NCBI GenBank assembly: GCA_030377915.1 | Contig: JAUCFZ010000007.1 | Coordinates: forward strand, 1-39,339 | Direction: 5' to 3' | Length of the DNA: 39,339 bases | Source of the DNA: Clostridiaceae bacterium HSG29 | GTDB taxonomy: Bacteria; Bacillota; Clostridia; Peptostreptococcales; Acidaminobacteraceae | Shown here: positions 15,416-25,013 of the stretch, one piece after another | How the letters are laid out: each line of letters opens with the position of its first letter | Position numbering within the stretch: position 1 is the first letter of the stretch | Notes under the pieces: model-generated | Databases searched by the model: none | The model's input: the letters and a program-made list of their open reading frames with translations, nothing else | Told to the model about the DNA's origin: nothing | Program-made: the position numbers and the translations under genes

Positions 15416-18091
15416 ATGTTTAAAAATTTATCAATTAAAAATAAATTTATATTATTAATAACTATGGGATGTGTAATTCCGTATATTTTTGGTGGAATTT
15501 ATATTAAGAATTATACTGAAAATTATCTTTATAATAATAGCATTAAAGGAAGTCGACAACTTTTATTTGAAATTTCGAAACGTGTTGATGATTCTATTAT
15601 TAAAAGAATAAAAGAAGATGTTAATATGTTAGCAATAGATGATAGAATTATTGGTATAAATGGAAATATAAATTCTTATATTAATTATGAATCTGAAAAT
15701 TATGAAGATTTAGATTCGGAATATGAAAAGAGTATATCAAATTATTTTGGATCTTTTAAAGAAACACATGAAAATATAAATTTTTTATTTTTAGGTATGG
15801 AAGATGGAGGATATATTGAATATCCAAAATTTTTACCCAAAAATAATTATGATCCACGTATTAGACCGTGGTATGAAAACACAATTGATTCTGATGGAGT
15901 TAGAATATCTAAACCATATTTAACAAAAGTCACAGAAGATTTAGTTTTAAGTTTTTCTAAAAAAATTAAAACTTCAAAAAATAAAAATGGAGTTATTGGT
16001 GTTGCAGTAAATCTTAATGATTTAACAGAAAGTATTAATTCTTTAAAAATAAATGAATTGGGATATGTGGTAGTTTTAGATGAGGATAACAATATTATAG
16101 TTAGTCCTAAACATAAAGAATGGATTCTAAAAAATATTGAGGAAGTAAATTTAACTAAAGTAAAAACATTTGATATTTCAAATGAGTCATATGAAGTAAT
16201 GTTAGATGGTAGTAAGAAAATTATTAATATTTTTGTTTCACCACATAGTGATTGGAAATATATTTCAGTAGAAGAAAAAAATGAAATTTTAAATGAATCA
16301 AATCAAATGATGAGAATATTAGTTTTTATTTATATTTTAATATTATTAATAATTGTAATACTTATTATTTTAGTTTCAAAAAATATTTCAAAACCTATTT
16401 TTGAAATTTCATCTGAAATTGAAAATATGGCTAATTTTAAATTTGATTCATATAATAATTATAACTTTGAAAAATATAGATCAAGTAAAAATGAAGTTGC
16501 TATTATTATAAAATCACTAGATTATATGTATGAAAATTTTTCTGAATTAAATGATAGCATTTATCAATTAAATAAAGAAATAAATGATATTGATATTGAA
16601 AAAAAATCATATCATAAATTAACTTTGTCTAACGAAAATCCGTTTGAATATGTAGCTTTATCTATAAATAATCTAATTGAAAAAATTCAGAAATATTTTG
16701 AACAAATTAGCAAGTCTAATACTGAAATTACTAAAAAAAATGAATTGTTACAAGTAACAGAAGAAGAATTAATTGCTCAAATTAGTGAAATAAGTGAGCA
16801 AAAGGAATATATTAATTATTTAGCATATCATGATGCATTGACAGAACTTCCTAATAGAAGAAAATTTATAGAAAAATTAAGTTATGTATTAAATAAAAAT
16901 TACAAAGGTGCTGTAATATTATTAGATTTAGATAATTTTAAAGCTATTAATGACAGTTTGGGGCATGTATTTGGGGATATTATTTTACGAGAATTTTCTA
17001 AAAGATTAATTGAAATATCTAATGAAAATATATTTATATCAAGATTTGGTGGAGATGAATTTTTAGTTTTGACTAAATGCCAAAATATGAAAGAATTAAA
17101 TGAATTTATATTATACATTCGTTCTAGTTTAGATGATAAATTTATAGTTGATAAAAATGAAATTGAAATAAAATTCAGCATGGGAATTACTTTTTTCCCA
17201 GATGATAGTATAGATATTAATGAATTAATAATGAATGCGGATTTAGCTCTTTACTCTGCAAAATCTAAAGGAAAAGATAAGCATGAAGTATTTAATAAAT
17301 CAATGCGTGATAAATTAAATGAGAATATTGAAATTGAAAATCTTCTTTCTGAAGCAATTGAAAATAGTGGTTTTAAAATGCTTTACCAGCCTCAAATCAA
17401 TATTTTTACAGGTGAAATAATTGCTTTTGAAGCTTTGATAAGATTAAAGGAACATATGATTTCGCCTGCTAAATTTATTCCTATCGCTGAAGAGAGTGGA
17501 ATGATTATTAAAATTGGTAGAATTGTTACTAATCATGTAATAAAACAATTATATTATTGGAAAGAAAAAGGATACCCTATAAAACCTGTATCAATTAATT
17601 TTTCAGCGAATCAACTTTATGATATGTTTTATTTTGATTTTTTAATGGAAATATTAAATAAATATGATATTGATCCTAAATTTATTGAAATTGAAATTAC
17701 TGAAAATGTATTTTTAGATAATAAAGAATTAGCTCTTGAATTTGTTAATAAACTTAGAAATGAAAATATAAAAATTTCTATTGATGATTTTGGAACTGGT
17801 TATTCATCTATAAGTTATTTAACATTTTTACCTATTGATAAAGTCAAATTTGATCGTTCTTTAAGTATGGAATTTTTAAATATGGAAAATATTAGTACTT
17901 TGGATAGCTTAATAATGGTTATGCATAGTTTGAATCTTGAAGTGGTAGCAGAAGGAATTGAAGAATATGAGGATGTAAAAAAATTAAGAGTTGGAAAATG
18001 TGATAATATTCAAGGATATTATTTTAGTAAACCATTAGAAAAAGAGGATGTTGAAGAAGTATTTTATCGAAACTATCTTGATAAGATATAG
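15416..18091 (+). CDS. Cache-sensor GGDEF-EAL cyclic di-GMP turnover protein
   Basis: This 891-residue membrane signalling protein has an N-terminal membrane helix, an extracellular double-Cache-like ligand-binding region (about 35-290, with the typical DPRIRPWY segment), a second membrane helix near 300-320, a coiled-coil linker, a GGDEF domain (signature 545-549) and an EAL domain. The EAL side keeps E672-A-L and the later ENVFL, DDFGTG, KFDRS, EGIE and QGYYFSKP motifs, so phosphodiesterase activity is expected. GGDEF is intact but has no RxxD inhibitory site. The start follows GAAGGTGA, 14 bases after the VanY gene. Which activity dominates cannot be read from sequence. Confidence 0.92.
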   Translation: MFKNLSIKNKFILLITMGCVIPYIFGGIYIKNYTENYLYNNSIKGSRQLLFEISKRVDDSIIKRIKEDVNMLAIDDRIIGINGNINSYINYESENYEDLDSEYEKSISNYFGSFKETHENINFLFLGMEDGGYIEYPKFLPKNNYDPRIRPWYENTIDSDGVRISKPYLTKVTEDLVLSFSKKIKTSKNKNGVIGVAVNLNDLTESINSLKINELGYVVVLDEDNNIIVSPKHKEWILKNIEEVNLTKVKTFDISNESYEVMLDGSKKIINIFVSPHSDWKYISVEEKNEILNESNQMMRILVFIYILILLIIVILIILVSKNISKPIFEISSEIENMANFKFDSYNNYNFEKYRSSKNEVAIIIKSLDYMYENFSELNDSIYQLNKEINDIDIEKKSYHKLTLSNENPFEYVALSINNLIEKIQKYFEQISKSNTEITKKNELLQVTEEELIAQISEISEQKEYINYLAYHDALTELPNRRKFIEKLSYVLNKNYKGAVILLDLDNFKAINDSLGHVFGDIILREFSKRLIEISNENIFISRFGGDEFLVLTKCQNMKELNEFILYIRSSLDDKFIVDKNEIEIKFSMGITFFPDDSIDINELIMNADLALYSAKSKGKDKHEVFNKSMRDKLNENIEIENLLSEAIENSGFKMLYQPQINIFTGEIIAFEALIRLKEHMISPAKFIPIAEESGMIIKIGRIVTNHVIKQLYYWKEKGYPIKPVSINFSANQLYDMFYFDFLMEILNKYDIDPKFIEIEITENVFLDNKELALEFVNKLRNENIKISIDDFGTGYSSISYLTFLPIDKVKFDRSLSMEFLNMENISTLDSLIMVMHSLNLEVVAEGIEEYEDVKKLRVGKCDNIQGYYFSKPLEKEDVEEVFYRNYLDKI

Positions 18092-18128
18092 AATAATTTA
18101 AATGTTTATGAAAATAAGAGGTGGTTAG

Positions 18129-19691
18129 ATGAAATCAAAATATAAAATCTTATTTCCAATATTATTTTTTATAATAGCATTTTTTTTGTTTTTAAATATT
18201 AATGAAGATAATAAAAGAAATCTAATTGAACGTGTTTATATTGAAGAAGAAATTATTTCAGAAGAAATTCTTAAAACTGTTGATATGTATTTTAAACAGC
18301 TAAAATATACATTGAATTTTTTAGCTAGTGATGAGGATATTATAAATTTTAATAGTAAGAAATCTGAAAAAATACTAAAAAATTTTTATAATTCTCATAA
18401 AACTGAATTATCAGGTATTACTAGAATTGATAAAAACGGAAGAATTATATATACATACCCAGAAAATAATAGCGTTATTGGATTAGATGTTTCAAAACAG
18501 CCTCATAATGCATATGTTATTAAGAACCAGAAACCGGTTGTTAGTGAAGTGTTTAGAACACTTCAAGGGTATTATGCTATAGCTTATGCTGTTCCTGTCT
18601 TTGATGGAAATTCTTATGATGGTGAACTAACTTCATTAATTACTGCTGAGAATTTATCTGAAAATTTTATTATTAATAGAGCAAACAAAAATATGCAATT
18701 TAAATTAATAAGTGAAAATGGAAATATTTTATTTGATAATGAATTAGAATTGATTGGAAGTAATATAAACTACGTTATTGAAACTGAAAATTATCAAAAT
18801 CATCAAAATGTTATTGGGAAAATGTTAAATAAAGAGAGTGGAAGAATTAATTATCAGACGAAAGAAAATAATAAAATTATTGAGAATTATGGCGTTTTTC
18901 AAAATATTGAAATTGAAAATACATTTTGGGCAATATTTGTAACTACAACCGATAAAATCATATATCATGATGTTGAAAGTAATTCACAAAAAATTGCAAT
19001 AGCACTTATAATTTTATTTATATTAAGTATGTTTATATTTATTGAAATTGCAAATAATTATATTTCTAATAAAAATAGAATTGAAAAGGAAAAAATAGAA
19101 AATAAATTTGAAGCTATATTTAATCAAAGTGTTGATTTTATTGCAATTTTAGATTTAGAAGGAAAAGTTTTACGTGTAAATCATTTAGCACTTGAATATG
19201 CTGATTTAAAAGAAGAAGAAGTAATAGGTAAGTATTTTTGGAATACTGTTTGGTGGTCTCATTCAAAAGAATTACAAGAACAAATAAAACAAGCAATATT
19301 TGATAGTTTAAATGGTATATTTAGTAATATTAATGTAGTTCATTATAGTAAAGAAGGAGAAAAAAATTATTTTGCTACAGTTATAAAACCAGTTTATGAT
19401 AGTAATGGAAAAATGCTTTTACTTATTCCACAAGGCAGAAATATTACTGAAATTATAAATGCAGAAAATAAATTACGAGAACTTAATGAAAATTTGGAGA
19501 AACGTGTTGATGAACGAGTAAAAGAAAATGAAAAAATGCAAAAATATTTAATGCAAAATGAAAATAAAATAATTCTTGGGAATTTAGTTGCTGGAATAAC
19601 CGAAACAATAATCAATAATATAATTAAAACAATTTTTTTACTTAAATTATCACTCATTTACCCCTTGTATACTAAATATATATTAATTTAG
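18129..19691 (+). pseudogene. Cache-PAS sensor histidine kinase, truncated at an IS110 element
   Basis: This is the 5' part of a membrane sensor kinase. It has an N-terminal membrane helix, an extracellular Cache-like domain (with FRTLQGYYAIAYAVPVF), a second membrane helix near 295-310, a PAS domain (about 325-445) and a coiled coil running into LGNLVAGIT, where T491 ends at 19601. The family continues there with HExxTPLG, the phospho-accepting H-box. Instead 29 unrelated residues encoded by the IS end lead to a stop. No dimerisation/ATPase domain remains, so it cannot autophosphorylate. A matching C-terminal half starting HEISTPLG lies on the minus strand at the far end of the window. AAGAGGTGG precedes the ATG. 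Confidence 0.88.
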
Positions 19692-19695
19692 TATA
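19668..19695. repeat. Perfect inverted repeat in the IS left end
   Basis: TATACTAAAT (19668-19677) and ATTTAGTATA (19686-19695) are exact complements separated by 8 nt. It supplies the stop codon of the truncated kinase and may block read-through into the bridge-RNA and transposase region. Confidence 0.6.
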
Positions 19696-19759
19696 ACTCT
19701 CCTTTCTATTTTCTCTTTTATACTTTTAATTTATTAATATTATCCTTTATAATATTATT

Positions 19760-19930
19760 AGTTACAGTTGTGGATTGTTTCATATTTACCTTACAGCTTG
19801 ACTGTTTTTAGGAGGATATAACCACAACTGATTTCTTTAAAATTAATTAGCTGGTTAACGATTAACGTTTTATTTACAAGGTTATTCGAATTCAGTTTGT
19901 GGAACTAACCATTTGTAACAATATTTTAAG
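19760..19930 (+). ncRNA. Candidate IS110 bridge RNA
   Basis: IS110 elements of the IS110 group encode a bridge RNA of roughly 180 nt just upstream of the transposase, with target-binding and donor-binding loops. Here a TATAAT (19748-19753, with a weak -35 TTTAAT at 19725-19730) would start an RNA near 19760. Two stem-loops follow. The first is CAGTTGTGG/CCACAACTG (19765-19773 with 19822-19830), with an inner ACAG/CTGT hairpin. The second is TGGTTA/TAACCA (19852-19857 with 19906-19911). Each encloses exactly 48 nt. The second loop carries GGTTATTC (19880-19887), complementary to GAATAACC at the left junction (19594-19601). The role is inferred; the pairings are seen. Confidence 0.55.
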
Positions 19931-19942
19931 GAGGTTCTATTT

Positions 19943-21121
19943 ATGCTATTTATTGGTATCGATGTAGCATCAGACAAACACGATGCTGTTATTACTTCAC
20001 TTTATGGTGAAATCATCACTGAGCCATTTACTATTACTAATGACCTTGAGGGATTTAAAAAACTCCGCAAGGAAATTCTTTCCCATACGGAGTCTCGTCA
20101 CGAGGTTCATATAGGAATAGAAGAAACAGGCATTTATTCAAAGAACATTTGCGAGTTTCTAGCGTTATGTGACTTTAATGTCTACATGATTAATCCAGTT
20201 CTCACAAGTAATAGTCGTAAATCTCAATCAGTCCGACTTACAAAAACAGATCCAATCGATGCTTTAGCTATATGCAGATACGTGGAGTTTAATTTAAAAC
20301 GTCTCAATTCCTATACTCCATCATTATACACCTTTAATGAGATAAAATCACTATCTAGAGCAAGATTAGATATTCAATCTCGCCTAATTAAAGCTAAAAC
20401 AGAGTGGGCACGTCTTTTAGACATTACTTTCCCTGAGTTTAAAAAATCCTACAATCACCAATCTAAATGGGTTTATAAACTTTTTTACAATTATTCGACT
20501 ACTGCTAAAATTGCTAAAATGCATACTAATACCTTAGTTAGCATACTTGCAATAAAAAGCGATAGATTCATAGCTGCTAATCATATTAAAAAGATTGCTA
20601 AGAATACAATAGGCCAGGTTTCTAGATCTAATACTTTCTTAATAAATAATACAATTAGTGATATCAATCATTATGCAAAACAAATGAATGAGTTAGAAAA
20701 AGAAATTGAAACTCTTGTCACAGAACATTTTTCTAATATATTAACCATTCCAGGAGTTGGTCCAATAACAGCTGGCTTAATCATTGGAGAAATTGGTGAT
20801 ATTAACCGTTTTAATTCTCCAAGTGCATTAGTAGCCTATACTGGTTTAGATCCAATTGTATACGAATCCGGCAAATTTAAAGCTAAGCGCGTAACTATCT
20901 CAAAACGTGGTTCTAAGTATCTAAGAACTGCCATTTTTACATCAACAAAATTTGCATGCATAAATCCCAATGTTAAAGATAATAAGTTCAGGCAAAAATA
21001 TCTAAAAAAACGAAGCCAAGGAAAACATCATAACTCTGCAATTTGTCATGTAACTAAAAATATGACAAATTTAATATTTTCACTTTTACATACAGGTACT
21101 AAATATAGTTATGATTATTAA
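19943..21121 (+). CDS. IS110-family transposase (DEDD recombinase)
   Basis: This is a 392-residue RNA-guided-type recombinase. The N-terminal RuvC-like domain shows D7 (GIDVASDKHD), E60 (EETGIY), D103 and D106 (KTDPIDA), the DEDD set. A coiled middle region leads to the C-terminal Tnp domain (IPGVGPITAGLI, then VAYTGLDP, ESGKF and ISKRGSKYLR). S309 in ESGKF is the likely catalytic serine by comparison with the family. The ATG follows AAGGAGG. The length is normal and the frame is open, so the enzyme may be active. A structured non-coding region precedes it, as in IS110 elements that carry their bridge RNA on the left. Confidence 0.93.
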   Translation: MLFIGIDVASDKHDAVITSLYGEIITEPFTITNDLEGFKKLRKEILSHTESRHEVHIGIEETGIYSKNICEFLALCDFNVYMINPVLTSNSRKSQSVRLTKTDPIDALAICRYVEFNLKRLNSYTPSLYTFNEIKSLSRARLDIQSRLIKAKTEWARLLDITFPEFKKSYNHQSKWVYKLFYNYSTTAKIAKMHTNTLVSILAIKSDRFIAANHIKKIAKNTIGQVSRSNTFLINNTISDINHYAKQMNELEKEIETLVTEHFSNILTIPGVGPITAGLIIGEIGDINRFNSPSALVAYTGLDPIVYESGKFKAKRVTISKRGSKYLRTAIFTSTKFACINPNVKDNKFRQKYLKKRSQGKHHNSAICHVTKNMTNLIFSLLHTGTKYSYDY

Positions 21122-21141
21122 TAAAATATAATTTACAATTT

Positions 21142-21159
21142 AAGAGATAAACGTCTCTT
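21142..21159 (+). terminator. Hairpin after the transposase gene
   Basis: AAGAGA-TAAACG-TCTCTT is a perfect six-pair hairpin 20 bases after the transposase stop, followed by GTTTTGTT. The T-run is weak, so it may be a terminator or a structural part of the IS right end. Confidence 0.4.
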
Positions 21160-21292
21160 GTTTTGTTATGCAATTTTTTAATAATTAAGAAAATAAAAAA
21201 TCATTAAATTATTTCTTGACTTTTGTATAGCTAGCTCCTAAATTACCTTACGTTTATCTATACCCAATAATTTAATAATTATTGAACTAATT

Positions 21293-21329
21293 AAAAAATG
21301 AAATGCCTTTTTAAAACATTTCATTTTTT
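21293..21329. terminator. Terminator of the MacB-like ABC operon
   Basis: AAAAAATGAAATG (21293-21305) and CATTTCATTTTTT (21317-21329) form a 13-bp stem with an 11-nt loop. It lies eight bases beyond the permease stop on the minus strand, and its A/T flanks would let it work in both directions. Confidence 0.75.
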
Positions 21330-21337
21330 ATTATATA

Positions 21338-22633
21338 TTATTCAGTTCGAATTGCTTCTAGTACACTTAATTTCATTGCTTTTACTGCTGGATAATATCC
21401 AGCTAATACGCCAACAAAAGTTGAAAATCCTAATGCTGATAAATAAAGCCATACTGGAATATATGAAATTTCTTCTATTCCCATGCCCATACCACCACCC
21501 ATAAATGAGGCTGCAACTTTATTTATAATTTGACTTATTAAAAAACTAATTACCATTCCAACGATTCCACCAAGGCATCCAATCATAGCAGCTTCAAATA
21601 AAAAAAGTTTTTTTATATCTTTAAGTTCTGCACCAATTACTTTCATAATACCTATTTCTTTAGTTCTTTCGTAAATGGACATTACCATAGTATTTGTTAT
21701 ACCAATTGCAGCAACAAATAATGATACCCCACCTATTCCTCCTAGAATAGCTTGAATGCCAGCATATGTTTTTTTCATTCCATCAAGCATATCGTTTAAA
21801 GACCATGCTCTATATCCCATATCATTAATTTTTTTAGAAACATCAGCTACTTTATCAATATCATTTACCTTAATCTTTACAGATTGATATTTATCCTCTT
21901 TTTCTTTTCTTCTACTTCTATCTTCACTTTTTCTTTCAATATCTTCATATATTTTTTCAAGTGAATTTATATCCATATATGCACTCCAGTCCTTTTCACC
22001 TTGATCAGGCTCTAAAATTCCTGAAGCTTTAATATTTATTCCTCTTTGCCTTTGATCAGAATTACCTCTCATTTCAGGAAATAGTTTAAGACTTTCTTTC
22101 ATTAAATCAACCTTATTATTCCCAAATCCATTTCTTGATTTTGGATCATAAAATTGTTCAGAAATATGCGCACCAAAAACTATTTCATTATTAGCGAGTT
22201 GAGTGGGTAAAGTTCCTTCTCCTACTTTAAAATCAAACTCCTCCATTACCTCTAAATCAATACCTAATAGTCTTATACTTGATTCAAGTCTTCCTGCTTT
22301 TATCGTTACATATTTATCTAAAATAGGCATTACTGCATCAACATCTTCTAAATTTTTAAATTTTTCTATTGCTTCATCATCAAGAAGTTTCTTATCAGAA
22401 GTAGTACTAGATTGTTCTTCATATCTTTGATATTCAGGTGATACATCAATAACATTCAAACTTCCCATCGACTCCATATTTTTCATAAAATTTCTATTCA
22501 TACCAATTCCTAATGACAACATTACTATTATAGAAGCTGCTCCAATCACAACACCAAGCACAGTTAAAAACGTTCTCATTTTACGCCTTTTTAAATTGCT
22601 AAGCCCCATTACCATTAAATCTCTATTAGTCAT
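21338..22633 (-). CDS. MacB-like ABC transporter permease (FtsX/MacB_PCD)
   Basis: This 431-residue permease has one membrane helix near the N-terminus, a large extracellular MacB periplasmic-core-type domain, and three C-terminal membrane helices with the FtsX-type segment ERTKEIGIMKVIGAE. Such permeases couple cytoplasmic ATP hydrolysis to mechanical work on extracellular substrates rather than moving them through a pore. It overlaps the preceding extracellular-protein gene by eight bases and is the last gene of a three-gene unit (ATPase, extracellular protein, permease) that ends in a strong hairpin. The substrate cannot be read from sequence. Confidence 0.9.
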   Translation of the reverse strand: MTNRDLMVMGLSNLKRRKMRTFLTVLGVVIGAASIIVMLSLGIGMNRNFMKNMESMGSLNVIDVSPEYQRYEEQSSTTSDKKLLDDEAIEKFKNLEDVDAVMPILDKYVTIKAGRLESSIRLLGIDLEVMEEFDFKVGEGTLPTQLANNEIVFGAHISEQFYDPKSRNGFGNNKVDLMKESLKLFPEMRGNSDQRQRGINIKASGILEPDQGEKDWSAYMDINSLEKIYEDIERKSEDRSRRKEKEDKYQSVKIKVNDIDKVADVSKKINDMGYRAWSLNDMLDGMKKTYAGIQAILGGIGGVSLFVAAIGITNTMVMSIYERTKEIGIMKVIGAELKDIKKLFLFEAAMIGCLGGIVGMVISFLISQIINKVAASFMGGGMGMGIEEISYIPVWLYLSALGFSTFVGVLAGYYPAVKAMKLSVLEAIRTE

Positions 22634-25013
22634 CTATATCATCGAATTCCATTAATTTTTTTAATTTTCTTTTTTTTCTATTTTTTACAATCACTATTAA
22701 TGCAACAATTGCTGCTAAAGAAATAAACAAAATATATGGTAATTTGCTTTTTTTCTCAATATCCCCCTGATCAAATTCATTTGGAAAACCTTCATTATGA
22801 TTATTAAAATCACCTTCATTAAATTCTTGCTGTTCCATTGCATTTATTTCAAATTCCTTTTCAATTTCAGTAATATTCCCAACTGCATCTTCAAAAGAAA
22901 ATATTATTTTTCCTTCTGAAAGCCCTTCTTTTGATGGAATAATAGTTGTACTGAAATAATCGCTGCCGCCAGGTTGAAAATCTCCTTTAAAATAACTACC
23001 ATTTTGAATATCAAAATCACCTTCAGTTTTAATCATCATATTACTCATTGCTGAACGTCCCATATTATAAAATTCCACTTCTAAATTTGCTGAACTTCCA
23101 ATATAAAATTCAAAAGGCATAGTTATATCTGATGTTTCAAGTCTTATTGGTTGTAAAACTGATATTGATAAATCATCTGTTTCACTTAATAAATTTCCCT
23201 CACTATCATAAGCATTTCCTTCTGCATCTTCATATTGCATTTTAATAGATAAATTATAAGTTTTTACATTTGCATCAGGAGTTGTTTTTAAAACAATTGT
23301 TTCTTCAACAGTTGTATTAGTTAAAATTTCATCTATAAAAAACGAACTTGATGTATTAACAGGCATAAAAATATTCTCTGATGATTGAACACTTACTTTT
23401 ATATTCTTAACAGTTTGTACATCACTTGTATTCTTTATAAATAAAGTTAATGGGAATTCTTTTCCTGCTAAAACATTATCACCATCAAAAGAGTAATTAT
23501 CAACAATCAATTTAGGTCTGCCTTTTTCACTTGCACCTTTTACAAACACACCAAAATAATTAGCAAATGTATAATTAGCAACTTCATCCGATTCATCTAA
23601 ATATCCATTTATATTTATAAAAAAATCATAATTGTCTGATGGTGTTTTCTCATTTACCAAAATTTTAAAATCGCATTTTTCTATATCATTCATTTTAAAA
23701 TCTTTTAATATTATTTTTTTTGGTGTTTTTGAAATCATTTGATTTGGATACACCAAACTAATTTCAACTTTCTCAAAATTTACTAAACCTTTATTTTCAA
23801 TATTGAAACTTATATCAAGATCATTTCCAGTGCTCATTTCTGAGTTATATTTTAAATCCTCAATACTTAAATTCATATCCGATTCATTTACTCCATTTAA
23901 ATTTAAATATATTGGAGAATCAACATTATATGAATTTCCTTCTTCATCAAAATATGAAATTTTTCCAGTTAATTCATAAATACCACTTTTTATACTTTTA
24001 TCAGATGTAATTCCAAAATAAACTTTCTTAGTTCCTCCACCTGAAATATTAGAAATCTTCTTTGTTTGTGTATCTTTATATAATCTAATTCCATCTTTAT
24101 CAAAACCCTCTAAAGATATATTTACATCAGTTGCATTCATAGAGCCAAAATTTTTCAACTCAATAATTACTGCTTCACTATCATCCGTTACATTACCTCT
24201 TATTTCATAATCAAAAACTGAAACTTTAGGTTCAATATTTGAATTTATTACTTTCACTTTATAAGTTGCATTTATAGTATCTATTTTATCACCAAATGAA
24301 TTCCATCCTTGTATTGTTACTGGAATTATATATGTTTTATTTATAGCTAATTTTGAAATTTCTAAATCAAAAATAGCATCTTCAATTTTATTAGAAGCTA
24401 TTCTATCAATTTTATATGTTAAATTATTTTTTTCTGTAAATGGTCCATCTTTTAAATCAATAGTTACATCAACATTTTTAGCTGCATACTTACTTGTATT
24501 TTCAGCTGGAATTGAAAGTTTTGAACTTTGTCCACCAATAAATGTACTAATTTCATAATCACTTTTAATTCCTAAAAGTGGCATATATTTTGTAGTATCA
24601 GTACTTGATGATGAAGAACTACTTGATGAATATTCTCTCGCCTGAGTAATATTTATTGTTTCAGAACCAATTTGAGTAGTTTCATCTTCATCAAAAATAT
24701 CAAAAGTAAAAGTATTATCCGATCCAACATATTTTAAATCAATAGGAATGCTGTCTATTGTTGAAATGGTTATTTTAGTCATTCCATTAGTAGTTTCAAA
24801 ATTTGTATTTGTTATTGTTAAATAATCAGCATTAGTTGCACCTGATATTTTCTTTAAATCTAAAGTTAGTGTAAATGTATCATTGTTATTTATTTCACTT
24901 TTAGAAACAGTAAAATTTTCTGTTATATAATCTGTATCCGCAAACGAACTAAACCCTACCATTGTTAAAACTAAAACCATTGTTATAATTAATATTTTAT
25001 TAAATTGTTTCAT
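22626..25013 (-). CDS. Large membrane-anchored extracellular protein with CARDB/COG1361-type repeats
   Basis: The 795-residue protein has a signal peptide (MKQFNKIL, then a hydrophobic stretch ending near SSFA-D). A serine-rich spacer follows near residue 130, then several Ig-like beta-sandwich repeats of the CARDB/COG1361 kind (segments such as VIIELKNFGSMNATDVNISL and FNIENKGLVNFEKVEI), a C-terminal membrane helix and a lysine-rich tail. It stands where MacA-type adaptor genes usually sit, between ATPase and permease. The start at 25013 is chosen because AGGAGG lies seven bases upstream; it overlaps the ATPase end by 14 bases. It may be the surface partner of the transporter; this is inference. 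Confidence 0.82.
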   Translation of the reverse strand: MKQFNKILIITMVLVLTMVGFSSFADTDYITENFTVSKSEINNNDTFTLTLDLKKISGATNADYLTITNTNFETTNGMTKITISTIDSIPIDLKYVGSDNTFTFDIFDEDETTQIGSETINITQAREYSSSSSSSSSTDTTKYMPLLGIKSDYEISTFIGGQSSKLSIPAENTSKYAAKNVDVTIDLKDGPFTEKNNLTYKIDRIASNKIEDAIFDLEISKLAINKTYIIPVTIQGWNSFGDKIDTINATYKVKVINSNIEPKVSVFDYEIRGNVTDDSEAVIIELKNFGSMNATDVNISLEGFDKDGIRLYKDTQTKKISNISGGGTKKVYFGITSDKSIKSGIYELTGKISYFDEEGNSYNVDSPIYLNLNGVNESDMNLSIEDLKYNSEMSTGNDLDISFNIENKGLVNFEKVEISLVYPNQMISKTPKKIILKDFKMNDIEKCDFKILVNEKTPSDNYDFFININGYLDESDEVANYTFANYFGVFVKGASEKGRPKLIVDNYSFDGDNVLAGKEFPLTLFIKNTSDVQTVKNIKVSVQSSENIFMPVNTSSSFFIDEILTNTTVEETIVLKTTPDANVKTYNLSIKMQYEDAEGNAYDSEGNLLSETDDLSISVLQPIRLETSDITMPFEFYIGSSANLEVEFYNMGRSAMSNMMIKTEGDFDIQNGSYFKGDFQPGGSDYFSTTIIPSKEGLSEGKIIFSFEDAVGNITEIEKEFEINAMEQQEFNEGDFNNHNEGFPNEFDQGDIEKKSKLPYILFISLAAIVALIVIVKNRKKRKLKKLMEFDDIDD

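Larger units (their letters stand above)
19593..21260 (+). mobile_element. IS110-family insertion sequence (ends approximate)
   Basis: The element contains one DEDD transposase gene (19943-21121), about 340 bp of structured non-coding DNA before it and about 140 bp after. IS110 elements usually lack terminal inverted repeats and target duplications, and none were found, so the ends are inferred. On the left, kinase homology ends between 19592 and 19601. On the right, the end must fall before the terminator hairpin of the next gene at 21293. Base use in the transposase is visibly less A+T-biased than in its neighbours, consistent with recent arrival. Confidence 0.75.

Noticed and set aside
19774-19821. 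Guide match between loop 1 of the putative bridge RNA and the right kinase half
   Set aside because: Loop 1 contains TTTCAT, complementary to ATGAAA of the H-box codons, but flanking bases do not extend the pairing and the spacing is off by one. Six bases in A+T-rich DNA is not evidence.
19593-21260. Terminal inverted repeats or target duplication for the IS
   Set aside because: None could be found, and the IS110 family normally lacks them. The 19668-19695 palindrome is internal and has no partner at the right end.
21262-21286. Palindrome AATAATT-TAAT-AATTATT as a functional site
   Set aside because: It is pure A/T in an A+T-rich gap with no T-run or promoter context, so chance is likely.
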